Below, piece after piece: positions 51,274-60,189 of a stretch of 64,000 nt of DNA. Below the pieces are notes generated by a model that had not been told where the DNA came from, searched no databases, and saw only the letters and a program-made list of their open reading frames with translations. Position numbers and translations under genes: made by a program. The stretch comes from Tabrizicola aquatica (lineage in GTDB: Bacteria > Pseudomonadota > Alphaproteobacteria > Rhodobacterales > Rhodobacteraceae), in assembly GCF_002900975.1 (NCBI RefSeq), contig NZ_PJON01000003.1, forward strand, positions 1-64,000. The letters run 5' to 3'. Within the stretch, counting starts at the first letter, position 1. Each line of letters begins with the position of its first letter.

Positions 51274-52278
51274 ATGGCCGACACCAAGGCGCTTGTGGCG
51301 GAAATCGAGGCGCTGGGCGCGGTGCTTGGCCAGGCCAAGACCTCGATCAACCGCCGGTTCATCGGGCAGGAAAAGGTCGTCGACCTGGTCCTGGCCAGCA
51401 TGCTTTGCGGCGGCCATGCACTGCTGGTCGGCCTGCCGGGCCTGGGCAAGACGCGGCTGGTCGACACTTTGGGCACGGTGATGGGCCTGAAGGCCAACCG
51501 CATCCAGTTCACGCCCGACCTGATGCCGGCGGATATCCTGGGGTCCGAAGTGCTGGAGACCAGCGGCGACGGTGGCCGTGCCTTCCGCTTTGTCGAAGGG
51601 CCGATCTTCTGCCAACTCCTGATGGCGGACGAGATCAACCGCGCCTCGCCCCGGACGCAGTCGGCGCTTCTGCAGGCGATGCAGGAGAAAGAGGTGACCA
51701 TCGCCGGCCAGCATCGGCCCCTGGGCAAGCCGTTTCATGTCCTTGCCACCCAAAACCCGATCGAGCAGGAAGGCACCTATCCCCTGCCCGAGGCGCAGCT
51801 TGACCGCTTCCTGGTGCAGGTGGACGTCGAATATCCGACCCGCCAGACCGAACGGGATATCCTGATCGCCACCACCGGGGCCGAAGAGGCCGAGGCGCAT
51901 CAGGTCTTTACCGCCGAGGAACTGATCAAGGCGCAGGGCGTGATCCGCCGGATGCCGGTCGGCGAGCAGGTGGTCGAGGCGATCCTTGACCTTGTCCGCG
52001 CCTGCCGTCCGGGAGAGCCGGAGGGCCGCGATCTGGCCGACAGCCTGTCCTGGGGGCCGGGGCCGCGCGCGGCGCAGGCGTTGATGCTGACGGTGCGGGC
52101 GCGGGCGCTGCTGGACGGGCGGCTGGCGCCGTCGATCTCGGACGTGGCAGAACTGGCGCAGGCGGTGCTGGTTCACCGGATGGCCCTGTCCTTTGCCGCG
52201 CGCGCGCGGGGCGAGACGCTGGCGGGCATCATCGCGCGCGTCACCGCCCGCACTCTGCGGCTTGAGGCGGCGGCGTGA
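51274..52278 (+). CDS. MoxR-type AAA+ ATPase
   Basis: A 334-residue cytosolic AAA+ ATPase. Walker A GLPGLGKT (53-60), Walker B LLMADEINRASPRTQSALLQA, and sensor ATQNPIEQEGTYPLPEAQLDRF are intact. MoxR proteins are thought to act as chaperones that insert cofactors or remodel partners with von Willebrand A domains. ATG at 51274 follows GAAGGGAGCATGAGG. The stop overlaps the DUF58 start (GTGA), and the gene heads a four-gene operon. Confidence 0.92.
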   Translation: MADTKALVAEIEALGAVLGQAKTSINRRFIGQEKVVDLVLASMLCGGHALLVGLPGLGKTRLVDTLGTVMGLKANRIQFTPDLMPADILGSEVLETSGDGGRAFRFVEGPIFCQLLMADEINRASPRTQSALLQAMQEKEVTIAGQHRPLGKPFHVLATQNPIEQEGTYPLPEAQLDRFLVQVDVEYPTRQTERDILIATTGAEEAEAHQVFTAEELIKAQGVIRRMPVGEQVVEAILDLVRACRPGEPEGRDLADSLSWGPGPRAAQALMLTVRARALLDGRLAPSISDVAELAQAVLVHRMALSFAARARGETLAGIIARVTARTLRLEAAA

Positions 52279-53162
52279 GCGTAGCCCCCCAGGCACCGAA
52301 CGGCGATCTGCGCTCACGCGCAGAGGCGCTGGGCCAGTCCCTGCCGCCCCTGCTGGCCGAGGCCGAGATGCTGGCCGCGACCGTGATGATGGGCGAACAC
52401 GGGCGGCGGCGCGCGGGGCTGGGGGATGAGTTCTGGCAATACCGGCCGGCGCACCAGGGCGATTCGGCGCGGATGATCGATTGGCGCCGCAGCGCGCGGT
52501 CGGATGCGCATTTCGTGCGCGAACGCGAATGGCAGGCGGCGCAGTCGGTGACGCTGTGGGTCGATCCGTCGCGCTCGATGTCCTTTACCGGGGACAAGGG
52601 GCGGGCGCCGAAGGCGGACCGGGCCAAGCTGTTGGCGTTGGCACTGGCCGTCCTGCTGTTGCGCGGGGGGGAACGGGTCGGGCTGGCCGGGCTGGCCCAT
52701 CCGCGCGCGGGGCGGACGCAGCTTCTGCGCCTTGCCGCGCGTCTGGCGGGTGAGGAGACGGCCGACGATTATGGCGCGCCTGAAACCGAAGGCATGGTCA
52801 GCCATGGCCGCGCGGTGTTTCTGTCGGATTTCCTGGGCGACGTGACGGCGGTCGAGGCGGGGTTGGCGCGGGCGGCGGACCGGGGGGTCAAGGGTATCCT
52901 GATCCAGATCCTTGACCCGGCCGAGGAAGAGTTTCCCTTCGACGGCCGCACGATCTTTGAATCGATGGGCGGCGGCTTGCGGCACGAGACGCAACAGGCC
53001 GGAGAGTTGCGGGCCCGCTACCTGGCGCGGCTGGCGGAACGCAAGGACCGGCTGGCGGCCCTTGCCCGCGCCGTCGGCTGGCATTTCACCACGCATCACA
53101 CCGGCCACCCGGCGCAATCGGCGCTGCTTTGGGCCTATGCCGCGCTGCAGGGGGGGCGGTAG
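52275..53162 (+). CDS. DUF58 (vWA-like) protein
   Basis: A 295-residue protein of the DUF58/YeaD2 family, MoxR partners with a von Willebrand A-like fold. The hallmark YRPAHQGDSARMIDWRRSARSD, plus LWVDPSRSMSF, the metal-ion-dependent-adhesion-site-like loop, are visible. The start GTG shares bases with the moxR stop. No membrane segment. It is expected to bind MoxR. Confidence 0.9.
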   Translation: MSVAPQAPNGDLRSRAEALGQSLPPLLAEAEMLAATVMMGEHGRRRAGLGDEFWQYRPAHQGDSARMIDWRRSARSDAHFVREREWQAAQSVTLWVDPSRSMSFTGDKGRAPKADRAKLLALALAVLLLRGGERVGLAGLAHPRAGRTQLLRLAARLAGEETADDYGAPETEGMVSHGRAVFLSDFLGDVTAVEAGLARAADRGVKGILIQILDPAEEEFPFDGRTIFESMGGGLRHETQQAGELRARYLARLAERKDRLAALARAVGWHFTTHHTGHPAQSALLWAYAALQGGR

Positions 53163-55940
53163 ATGTTCATGCTTGGCCCTGTCGGGTTCGCGGTTCCCTG
53201 GCTGCTGCTGGGCCTGATCGCGCTGCCGATCCTGTGGTTCCTGCTGCGTGCCGTGCCGCCCGCGCCGATCCGGCGGCGGTTTCCCGGCGTGGCGCTGCTG
53301 CTGGGCCTGAAGGATGACGAGGCCGAGACCGACAAGACGCCATGGTGGCTGCTTTTGTTGCGGATGCTGGCGGTGGCGGCGGCGATCATCGCGTTTGCCG
53401 GCCCGATCCTGAACCCCGACGAACGTGTCGCCGGCTCGGGTCCGATGCTGATCCTGGTCGATGGGTCATGGGCCGATGCGCGCGATTGGCCCCGCCGTGT
53501 GGAAAAGGCCGAGGCGCTGGTCGCGGAAGCTGGCGCTCAGGGGCGGCCGATGGCGTTGTTGCGGCTGAGCGATGCGCCCGAGGCGGTACAGTTCCAGACC
53601 GCCGAGGCCTGGGCCGGCCGGGTCGCCGGGCTGCAACCGCAGGCCTGGGCACCGGCGCTGGCCGATTGGGCCGGGGTCCTGCCCGAGGGGCGGTTCGAAA
53701 CGGTCTGGCTGTCGGACGGGCTGGACCATCCGGGCCGCGATGTGCTGCTGGACGAATTGCAGGACCGGGGCACGGTACGGGTGATCGAAAGCCCGCGCCC
53801 GGTGCTGGCCCTGCATCCGGCAAGGTTCGAAGAAGGTGCCGTCGTGGTCGCAGCCAGCCGGATGCCGGTCGCCGATGCGGTGGAGGTTGAAGTGATCGCG
53901 CGTGGACCCGACCCGTCGGGCATCGAGCGCGAACTGGCGCGGGTCACGCTGGCCTTCCCGGCTGGCGAGGCGCGCGCCGAGGCGGAACTGGACCTGCCGC
54001 CCGAACTGCGTAACCGCATCACCCGCTTCGAAATGGAGGCCGCGCGCACGGCCGGGGCGGTCAGTCTGGCCGACGACAGCCTGAAGCGCCGCAAGATCGC
54101 GCTGATCGGCGCGGGACCGGACCAGGAGGGGCTGCAGCTCCTCTCGCCGCTGCACTATCTGCGCCAGGCGCTGGAGCCGGTGGCGGAACTGATCGAGGGC
54201 AGTCTGTCCGACGTGATCCTGGCGAATCCCGACGTGGTGATCCTGGCCGATGTGGCCCGGCTGACCCAGACCGAATCCGACGCCCTGGTGGAATGGGTCG
54301 AGGAGGGGGGGCTTCTGTTGCGCTTCGCCGGGCCGCGTCTGGCCGCCAGCGATGTCAGCCGGTTCGAGGAGGACCCGCTGCTGCCGGTGCGCCTGCGCGA
54401 AGGTGGCCGCACGGTCGGCGGCGCGATGAGCTGGGGGGAACCGAAGGCGCTGGCGCCGTTTGCCGAGGGTTCGCCCTTCTATGGCCTTGTCGCGCCCGGT
54501 GACGTGGTGGTGCGGGCGCAGGTGCTGGCCCAGCCCGACCCGCAACTGGCCGAGCGCACCATTGCGGCACTGGATGACGGCACGCCTCTGGTCACGCGCA
54601 AGGGGCTGGGGGACGGCCAGGTTGTGCTGGTGCATGTGACGGCGAACGCCGAGTGGTCCTCGCTGCCGCTGTCGGGCCTTTTCGTGCAAATGCTGGAGCG
54701 GCTGGCGGTGTCGACCCGTCCCGTGCTGCCCGAGGCGGCGGATCTGGCGGGTCAGACCTGGGTGCCGCAGGACCTGCTTGATGCCTATGGTCAGACCCAG
54801 GACGCCGGCGAGATGGGCGGAGTCGAGGGCGAGGCGCTGGCCGTGGCCATCGCCGCCGGTCCGACGCAGGCCCTGCCGCCCGGCCTTTATGCCGGAGAGG
54901 AACGGCGCGTGGCGCTGAACGTGATGGGGCCCGAGACGACGCTTCTGCCGGCCGCCTGGCCCCCCTCGGTCCCGGTCGAGGGGCTGGAGGGGCGCGAGGC
55001 GCAGGCGTTGAAGGGGGCCTTCCTGACGGGGGCGCTGGGGCTTCTCTTGCTGGACGTGCTGGCGGCGCTGTGGGTCGCGGGGCGGCTATCGGGCCTGCGG
55101 CGCGGGGTGGCGGTTCTGGCTGTGGCGCTGGTGCCCCTGGCCCCACAGGGCGCACGGGCGCAGGACACGTCGCTGCCCGACGACGCGCTGGCGCTGGAGG
55201 CGACGACGGCGGTGGTGATGGCGCATGTCCTGACCGGCAACGCCGAGATCGACGAGATCGCAGCCGCCGGCCTGTTGGGCCTTGGCGACAAGCTGTGGCA
55301 GCGCACCTCGGTCGAGCCGCAACTGCCGATCGGCGTGGATATTGAACGCGACGAGTTGGCGTTCTTCCCCTTCCTGTACTGGCCGATCACGGCGGATCAG
55401 CCGACCCCCTCGGCCGCGGCCTATGAAAAGCTGAACGAATACCTGCGCACCGGGGGGATGATCCTGTTCGATACCCGCGACGCGGATGTCGCCAGTTTCG
55501 GCGGCGCCACGCCCGAGGGCCAGGCCTTGCAACGGATCGCCGCGGGCCTGGACGTGCCGCCTCTGGAACAGATGCCGCCCGACCATGTGCTGACCCGGAC
55601 CTTCTACCTTCTGCAGGACTTTCCCGGCCGCCACCCGCGCGGCCCGATCTGGGTCGAGGCCGCGCCCTTGGCCGAGGATGAGGCGCCCGAGGGGATGCCC
55701 TTCCGCAACCTGAACGATGGGGTGACCCCGGTCGTGATCGGCGGCAACGACTGGGCTGCCGCCTGGGCGGTGGATGACATCGGGGTGCCGCTTTTGCCGG
55801 TGGGCCGGGGCTTTGCCGGCGAACAACAGCGCGAGATCGCCTATCGCTTCGGGATCAACCTGATGATGTATGTGCTGACCGGCAACTACAAATCCGACCA
55901 GGTCCATGTGCCCGCTTTGCTGGAAAGGCTGGGGCAATGA
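53163..55940 (+). CDS. BatA-like / DUF4159 membrane protein
   Basis: A 925-residue protein starting directly after the DUF58 stop. Residues 1-80 carry two helices of the aerotolerance-regulator N-terminal (BatA) type. Residues 90-600 are a large periplasmic or soluble vWA/GATase-like region (LILVDGSWADARDW). A helix pair near 620-660 leads to the DUF4159 domain (about 675-925, with MILFDTRDADVASFGG and the C-terminal FGINLMMYVLTGNYKSDQVH). Alphaproteobacterial moxR operons commonly include it. Mechanism unknown. Its stop overlaps the next start (ATGA). Confidence 0.85.
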   Translation: MFMLGPVGFAVPWLLLGLIALPILWFLLRAVPPAPIRRRFPGVALLLGLKDDEAETDKTPWWLLLLRMLAVAAAIIAFAGPILNPDERVAGSGPMLILVDGSWADARDWPRRVEKAEALVAEAGAQGRPMALLRLSDAPEAVQFQTAEAWAGRVAGLQPQAWAPALADWAGVLPEGRFETVWLSDGLDHPGRDVLLDELQDRGTVRVIESPRPVLALHPARFEEGAVVVAASRMPVADAVEVEVIARGPDPSGIERELARVTLAFPAGEARAEAELDLPPELRNRITRFEMEAARTAGAVSLADDSLKRRKIALIGAGPDQEGLQLLSPLHYLRQALEPVAELIEGSLSDVILANPDVVILADVARLTQTESDALVEWVEEGGLLLRFAGPRLAASDVSRFEEDPLLPVRLREGGRTVGGAMSWGEPKALAPFAEGSPFYGLVAPGDVVVRAQVLAQPDPQLAERTIAALDDGTPLVTRKGLGDGQVVLVHVTANAEWSSLPLSGLFVQMLERLAVSTRPVLPEAADLAGQTWVPQDLLDAYGQTQDAGEMGGVEGEALAVAIAAGPTQALPPGLYAGEERRVALNVMGPETTLLPAAWPPSVPVEGLEGREAQALKGAFLTGALGLLLLDVLAALWVAGRLSGLRRGVAVLAVALVPLAPQGARAQDTSLPDDALALEATTAVVMAHVLTGNAEIDEIAAAGLLGLGDKLWQRTSVEPQLPIGVDIERDELAFFPFLYWPITADQPTPSAAAYEKLNEYLRTGGMILFDTRDADVASFGGATPEGQALQRIAAGLDVPPLEQMPPDHVLTRTFYLLQDFPGRHPRGPIWVEAAPLAEDEAPEGMPFRNLNDGVTPVVIGGNDWAAAWAVDDIGVPLLPVGRGFAGEQQREIAYRFGINLMMYVLTGNYKSDQVHVPALLERLGQ

Positions 55941-58006
55941 GCGCTTCGCTGGTCTATGCGCCGCTGGTCGGCTGGTGGGTGATCGGGGCGCTTGCCGCCG
56001 TGGCCGTCGCGCTGGTTGCGCTGGCACTGTGGCGGGGCCTGTCGGGTTGGTGGATCCGGGCGCTGGGCTTTGCCGCGCTTCTGGCGGCGCTGGTCAACCC
56101 CGCCTTGCAGGAAGAGGACCGCGCCGGCCTGTCGGATATCGTGGTGCTGGTGGTCGACGAAAGCTCCAGCCAGGCCTTGGGCGACCGGCAGGCGCAGACC
56201 GAGGCGGCGGTGGCGGCGGTAGAGGCCGAGGTCGCGGCGCTGCCGAACACCGAACTGCGCATCCACCGGCTGGGCGACGGGGAAGAGGATGCCGGCACTC
56301 TGGCCCTGACCGCGCTGGCCGAGGCGCTGGCCGAGGAACCCCGCGCCCGGGTGGCAGGGGCGATCGTGATCACCGACGGTCGCACGCATGACCTGGGTCT
56401 TGTGCCGAACCTGCCCGCGCCGCTGCAAGTGCTGCTGACCGGCCGTGAGGCGGATTGGGACCGCCGTCTGGTCATCAAGAACGCCCCCGCCTTTGCCATC
56501 ATCGGCGAGGAATTCGTCCTGGACCTGCGGATCGAGGATATCGGCGCGCCCCCACCAGGCGCGGGGAATGAGGTCGCGCTGACGATCAGCGTCGATGCCG
56601 AGGAACCGGCGACCTATACCGTGCCCCTGAACACCGACCTGGAACTGCCGGTGACCTTGCCGCATGGCGGGGCGAACGTGCTGCAGTTCAGCGTGGCTCC
56701 GGTTGAGGGCGAGTTGACCGACCGCAACAATGCCACAGCGATCCAGGTCAACGGCGTGCGCGACCGGCTGCGCGTCCTGCTGGTGTCCGGTGAGCCGCAC
56801 GCCGGCGAACGGGTCTGGCGCAACCTGCTGAAGTCGGACGCCAGCGTGGACCTGGTCCATTTCACCATCCTGCGCCCGCCGGAAAAACAGGACGGGGTGC
56901 CGGTGGATGAACTGTCCCTCATCGCCTTCCCTACCCGGGAGCTGTTCGTCGAGAAGATCGAGGAATTCGACCTGATCATCTTCGACCGCTACCGGATGCG
57001 GGGCATCCTGCCGATGTCCTACATCGAGAACGTGGTGAACTATGTCCGCAATGGCGGCACGGTGCTGGTCGCGGCGGGGCCCGAATATGGCGCGGTGGAC
57101 AGCCTCTACCGCTCGCCCCTGGCCGAGATCCTGCCAGTCGCCCCCACGGCACAGGTGGTGGAGGAAGGCTTCCGCCCCGCGTTGACCGACCTTGGCCGCC
57201 GCCATCCGGTGACCGAGGGGCTGGAAGAAGACGCGCCCGAGGGGGGATGGGGCCGCTGGTTCCGCGCGATCGAGGTGGAGTATCTGGACGGCCAGATCCT
57301 GATGACCGGCCCCCGCGACTTGCCGCTTCTGGTCCTGAACCGGGTCGATCAGGGGCGGGTGGCCGTGCTGGCTTCGGACCACGCCTGGCTTTGGGGCCGG
57401 GGGTATGAGGGCGGCGGGCCGCAGCTGGAACTGCTGCGCCGCCTGGCGCACTGGATGCTGAAAGAGCCCGAGCTTGAGGAAGAGACCCTGACCGCCACGG
57501 TGCAGGGCGAGGCGATGACGATCACCCGCCGCTCGATGCTGGAAGAGGCACCGGGGCCGGTGACGGTCACCGGACCGGACGGCGCAGAGACCGTGCTGGA
57601 CATGCCGCAGGCCAGCCCCGGCAAGTATGAGACCGTCTGGCAAGCGCCAATGCTGGGCCTTTACCGGCTGGAGCAGGGCGATCTGGTGCGCGTGATCGCC
57701 GTCGGCCCCGCCGCGCCGCGCGAATTCATCGAGACCATCGCCTCAAGCACAGAGCTTGCGCCGCTGGCCGAGGGAACGCTGGGCGGCGTGACGCGGATCG
57801 AGGACGGGCTGCCCGACATCCGCAGCGTGGCCGAGGGCCGCCCCGCCATCGGCCGTGGCTGGATCGGCGTGACCCCGCGCGAGGCCTATGTGACCACCGA
57901 TGTGAACGTCGTCGCCCTGCTGCCGCCCTGGGCATGGCTTCTGCTGGCGGCTGGCTTTGCCCTGCTCGCCTGGCTGGTCGAGGGGCGCAAGGGCGCAAAG
58001 GCCTGA
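55937..58006 (+). CDS. Glutamine-amidotransferase-fold / vWA-like membrane protein of the moxR operon
   Basis: A 689-residue protein with two N-terminal helices (about 8-58), a vWA-like part (DIVVLVVDESSSQAL, near 65-80), a beta-sandwich segment, then a class I glutamine-amidotransferase-like domain (about 270-500, LIIFDRYRMRGILP...GGTVLVAAGPEYG) without an evident catalytic Cys, and one C-terminal helix (LLPPWAWLLLAAGFALLAWL). It overlaps the preceding gene by four bases and closes the operon. Probably a structural or signalling partner of the MoxR/DUF58 pair. Confidence 0.83.
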   Translation: MSASLVYAPLVGWWVIGALAAVAVALVALALWRGLSGWWIRALGFAALLAALVNPALQEEDRAGLSDIVVLVVDESSSQALGDRQAQTEAAVAAVEAEVAALPNTELRIHRLGDGEEDAGTLALTALAEALAEEPRARVAGAIVITDGRTHDLGLVPNLPAPLQVLLTGREADWDRRLVIKNAPAFAIIGEEFVLDLRIEDIGAPPPGAGNEVALTISVDAEEPATYTVPLNTDLELPVTLPHGGANVLQFSVAPVEGELTDRNNATAIQVNGVRDRLRVLLVSGEPHAGERVWRNLLKSDASVDLVHFTILRPPEKQDGVPVDELSLIAFPTRELFVEKIEEFDLIIFDRYRMRGILPMSYIENVVNYVRNGGTVLVAAGPEYGAVDSLYRSPLAEILPVAPTAQVVEEGFRPALTDLGRRHPVTEGLEEDAPEGGWGRWFRAIEVEYLDGQILMTGPRDLPLLVLNRVDQGRVAVLASDHAWLWGRGYEGGGPQLELLRRLAHWMLKEPELEEETLTATVQGEAMTITRRSMLEEAPGPVTVTGPDGAETVLDMPQASPGKYETVWQAPMLGLYRLEQGDLVRVIAVGPAAPREFIETIASSTELAPLAEGTLGGVTRIEDGLPDIRSVAEGRPAIGRGWIGVTPREAYVTTDVNVVALLPPWAWLLLAAGFALLAWLVEGRKGAKA

Positions 58007-58032
58007 CGGCTGCGCCTGCGGCCGGCCTCGGA

Positions 58033-58086
58033 CCGGGGGTTTCACACCCCCGGACCCCAGTGGGATATTTGAGCAAAGATGAAAGC
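58033..58086 (+). repeat. Dispersed GGATAYTTG repeat, copy 2
   Basis: The hairpin CCGGGGGT/ACCCCCGG (58033-58040 with 58046-58053) is followed by GACCCCAGTGGGATATTTG and AGCAAAGATGAAAG. The copy at 61629-61683 has the same hairpin and spacing; the one at 45718 is inverted. It lies 27 bases after the GATase-like gene and may terminate the moxR operon. Confidence 0.65.
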
Positions 58087-58165
58087 CAGGCGTCGTAGCA
58101 CCATGCTTGGCGCGAATCGGCCTGACCGTCATGCTGCCGGCATTTGAAATGCGGGGGATTGGGTC

Positions 58166-59416
58166 ATGGCGGATGTTGATGTGGTGGTTGTCGGCGCGGG
58201 TTGCGCCGGGTTGGCGGCGGCGAAGCGGTTGCTGGCGCAGGGCGTGACGGTGACCGTGCTGGAAGCGATGGACCGGATCGGCGGTCGGGCGTTGACGACG
58301 ACCTCGGACTTCGGCGTGCCCTTCGACATCGGTTGCGCCTGGCTGCACGCCGCCGACCGAAATCCGTTCTTCCCCGAGGCCGTTGCGGCGGGCTGGACCT
58401 TGCAGCATCACGACATGGGCCTGGACCATCTTTGGTTCGGCAAGCGCAAGGCTACGGCGGCCGAGATGGCGGCCGAGGCCCGCGCCGCGGGGGAACTGGC
58501 CGCGTGCATCGAGCGGCACAGGGGCGAGAGCGACCGCCTGTCCACCCTGGTCGAGGCCTGCCATGGCCTGCGCGCCAGCGCCACTTTTGCCGGGCCGATG
58601 GACTATGGCGCGGATGATGACGAGATCAGCGTGACCGACTTTCGCAGCGCGGCGGACCTGGACCCGAACTATTTCACCCGCGAGGGGTTTGGTGCCCTGA
58701 TCCACCACTGGGGCGCGGATGTGCCGGTGACGCTGTCCACGCCCGTCCGCCGCATCCGCTGGGACGGGCCGGGGGTTCAGGTCGAGACCGACAAGGGCAC
58801 AATCCGTGCCCGGGCAGTGATCGTCACCGTATCGACCGGCGTTCTGGCCTTTGAGGATATCGCCTTTACCCCCGACCTGCCCGACGACCACCTTGAGGCG
58901 ATCTGCGACCTGCCGATGGGCCTTCTGACCAAGATCCCGGTCAGGATCGAGGGAACCCGGCTGGGACTGCAACCCTTTGACGACGTGCTGATCGAACGCC
59001 ATGCACGGCACGATCTGTATTTCCTTGCCTTCCCCTTCGACACCGACCTGATGGTCGGCTTTGTCGGTGGCGATTTCGCCTGGGAGATGGAGGCGGCAGG
59101 GCGCGATGCGGCGGTGGATTTCGTCACCGACCGGTTGGTGGAGATCTTCGGCTCGGACGTTCATCGCGCGGTGACCGGCGGCACCATGACCAACTGGTCG
59201 GCCGAGCGTCACGTGCGCGGTGCCTACGCTGCCGCCCGGCCGGGCAAGGCCCATGCCCGCGAAATCCTGTCGCGCCCGGTGGGCGAGCGGATCTGGTTCG
59301 CCGGCGAGGCTTTGGCAGGCGGGTTGAAACAGACAGCCGGCGGGGCGCGGCTGTCGGGCGAGGCGGTGGCGGGCAAGGTGGCGCTATGGCTCTCGCATCA
59401 GGATGACGCGGCGTGA
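58166..59416 (+). CDS. FAD-dependent amine oxidase-type oxidoreductase
   Basis: A 416-residue flavin monoamine oxidase-like protein. The N-terminal Rossmann motif VVVVGAGCAGLAAAKRL, the following EAMDRIGGRALT, and the C-terminal FAD loop WFAGEALAGGLKQTAGGA are intact. No signal peptide is seen. Possible substrates are polyamines or primary amines; none can be assigned. Its last 33 bases overlap the convergent DUF599 gene. Confidence 0.87.
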   Translation: MADVDVVVVGAGCAGLAAAKRLLAQGVTVTVLEAMDRIGGRALTTTSDFGVPFDIGCAWLHAADRNPFFPEAVAAGWTLQHHDMGLDHLWFGKRKATAAEMAAEARAAGELAACIERHRGESDRLSTLVEACHGLRASATFAGPMDYGADDDEISVTDFRSAADLDPNYFTREGFGALIHHWGADVPVTLSTPVRRIRWDGPGVQVETDKGTIRARAVIVTVSTGVLAFEDIAFTPDLPDDHLEAICDLPMGLLTKIPVRIEGTRLGLQPFDDVLIERHARHDLYFLAFPFDTDLMVGFVGGDFAWEMEAAGRDAAVDFVTDRLVEIFGSDVHRAVTGGTMTNWSAERHVRGAYAAARPGKAHAREILSRPVGERIWFAGEALAGGLKQTAGGARLSGEAVAGKVALWLSHQDDAA

Positions 59417-60073
59417 GTGGCTGGCAAACTCGCGCCGCAAGAGGACGGCGGTGGCCAGCGTCGTGCCGGCGACAAGGCCCCAGGGACCCAGCAGCCAGCC
59501 CAGCGCGGCCAGCGCGAAATAGATCGACCGCAGGCCCCGGTTAAAGCTTTTCGCGGCGGTGATGTTGATCTCGGCTGCCTGTCCGGCGCGGTGAAAGGCC
59601 AGCGGGTCCTGCGGATCATTCGGGACGGCGGCCATCAGGATCGAGCAGTAGCCGAACAGCCGGTGCGCCCAGACGAACTTCAGCAGCGCATTGGCCAGGA
59701 AACCGATCACCGGCAGCATCCGCAGCGCCATGTCGGGGCCAGAGCCGGCCAGCGGCAAATCCTCGGCCAGACGCTGCACCGCGCCGGCATTGCCGATCAG
59801 GGCCACCCCGCCGCCAATCGCGATCATGCAGGCGCTGGCAAAGAAAGCGGTGCCCTGCCGCAGGCTGTCGATCAGGGTGGCATCGAAAATCCGCGGCTGC
59901 CGGGTGACAAAGGTTCGCATCCAGTCGCGCCGATAGTCCTGCATGATCAGCGAGACGGAAGGGCGGCGCGCTGGCGGGTTCTCGATCAGCCAACTGCCCA
60001 GAAGCCAGGCAAGGACCAGATAGCCAAGGACGGCGGCGTCAAGCGGGGCGAGGGGACCGATGGGAAGTGTCAT
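59384..60073 (-). CDS. DUF599-family membrane protein
   Basis: A 229-residue inner-membrane protein with about four helices. It shows the DUF599 pattern: YLVLAWLLGSWLIEN, then MQDYRRDWMRTFVTRQPRIFDATLIDSLRQGTAFFAS, and a repeated hydrophobic block near the C-terminus. The function of the family is unknown. It overlaps the amine-oxidase gene tail-to-tail and is divergent from glcD. Confidence 0.84.
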   Translation of the reverse strand: MTLPIGPLAPLDAAVLGYLVLAWLLGSWLIENPPARRPSVSLIMQDYRRDWMRTFVTRQPRIFDATLIDSLRQGTAFFASACMIAIGGGVALIGNAGAVQRLAEDLPLAGSGPDMALRMLPVIGFLANALLKFVWAHRLFGYCSILMAAVPNDPQDPLAFHRAGQAAEINITAAKSFNRGLRSIYFALAALGWLLGPWGLVAGTTLATAVLLRREFASHSRRVILMREP

Positions 60074-60148
60074 GGCCGCAGGTTAAAGCGCGGGCGGCGG
60101 CGGCGGAAGGGGAATGTCCATTTGGGGTTTTCGCTTGCGGTTTGGGAA

Positions 60149-60171
60149 ATTGGTTATATTATCTTACCAAT
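60149..60171. promoter_or_regulatory. Candidate operator/promoter upstream of glcD
   Basis: ATTGGT (60149-60154) and ACCAAT (60166-60171) are inverted, separated by exactly 11 bases (TATATTATCTT), in an AT-rich patch unusual for this genome. The T-N11-A core fits a LysR-type box; the half-sites also resemble GntR-family TGGT/ACCA pairs. TATATT at 60155-60160 may be a -10 element inside the site, implying repression. It ends six bases before the glcD ribosome-binding site (AGGAGGGG). Confidence 0.5.
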
Positions 60172-60189
60172 CAGCAGGAGGGGCCGCCG

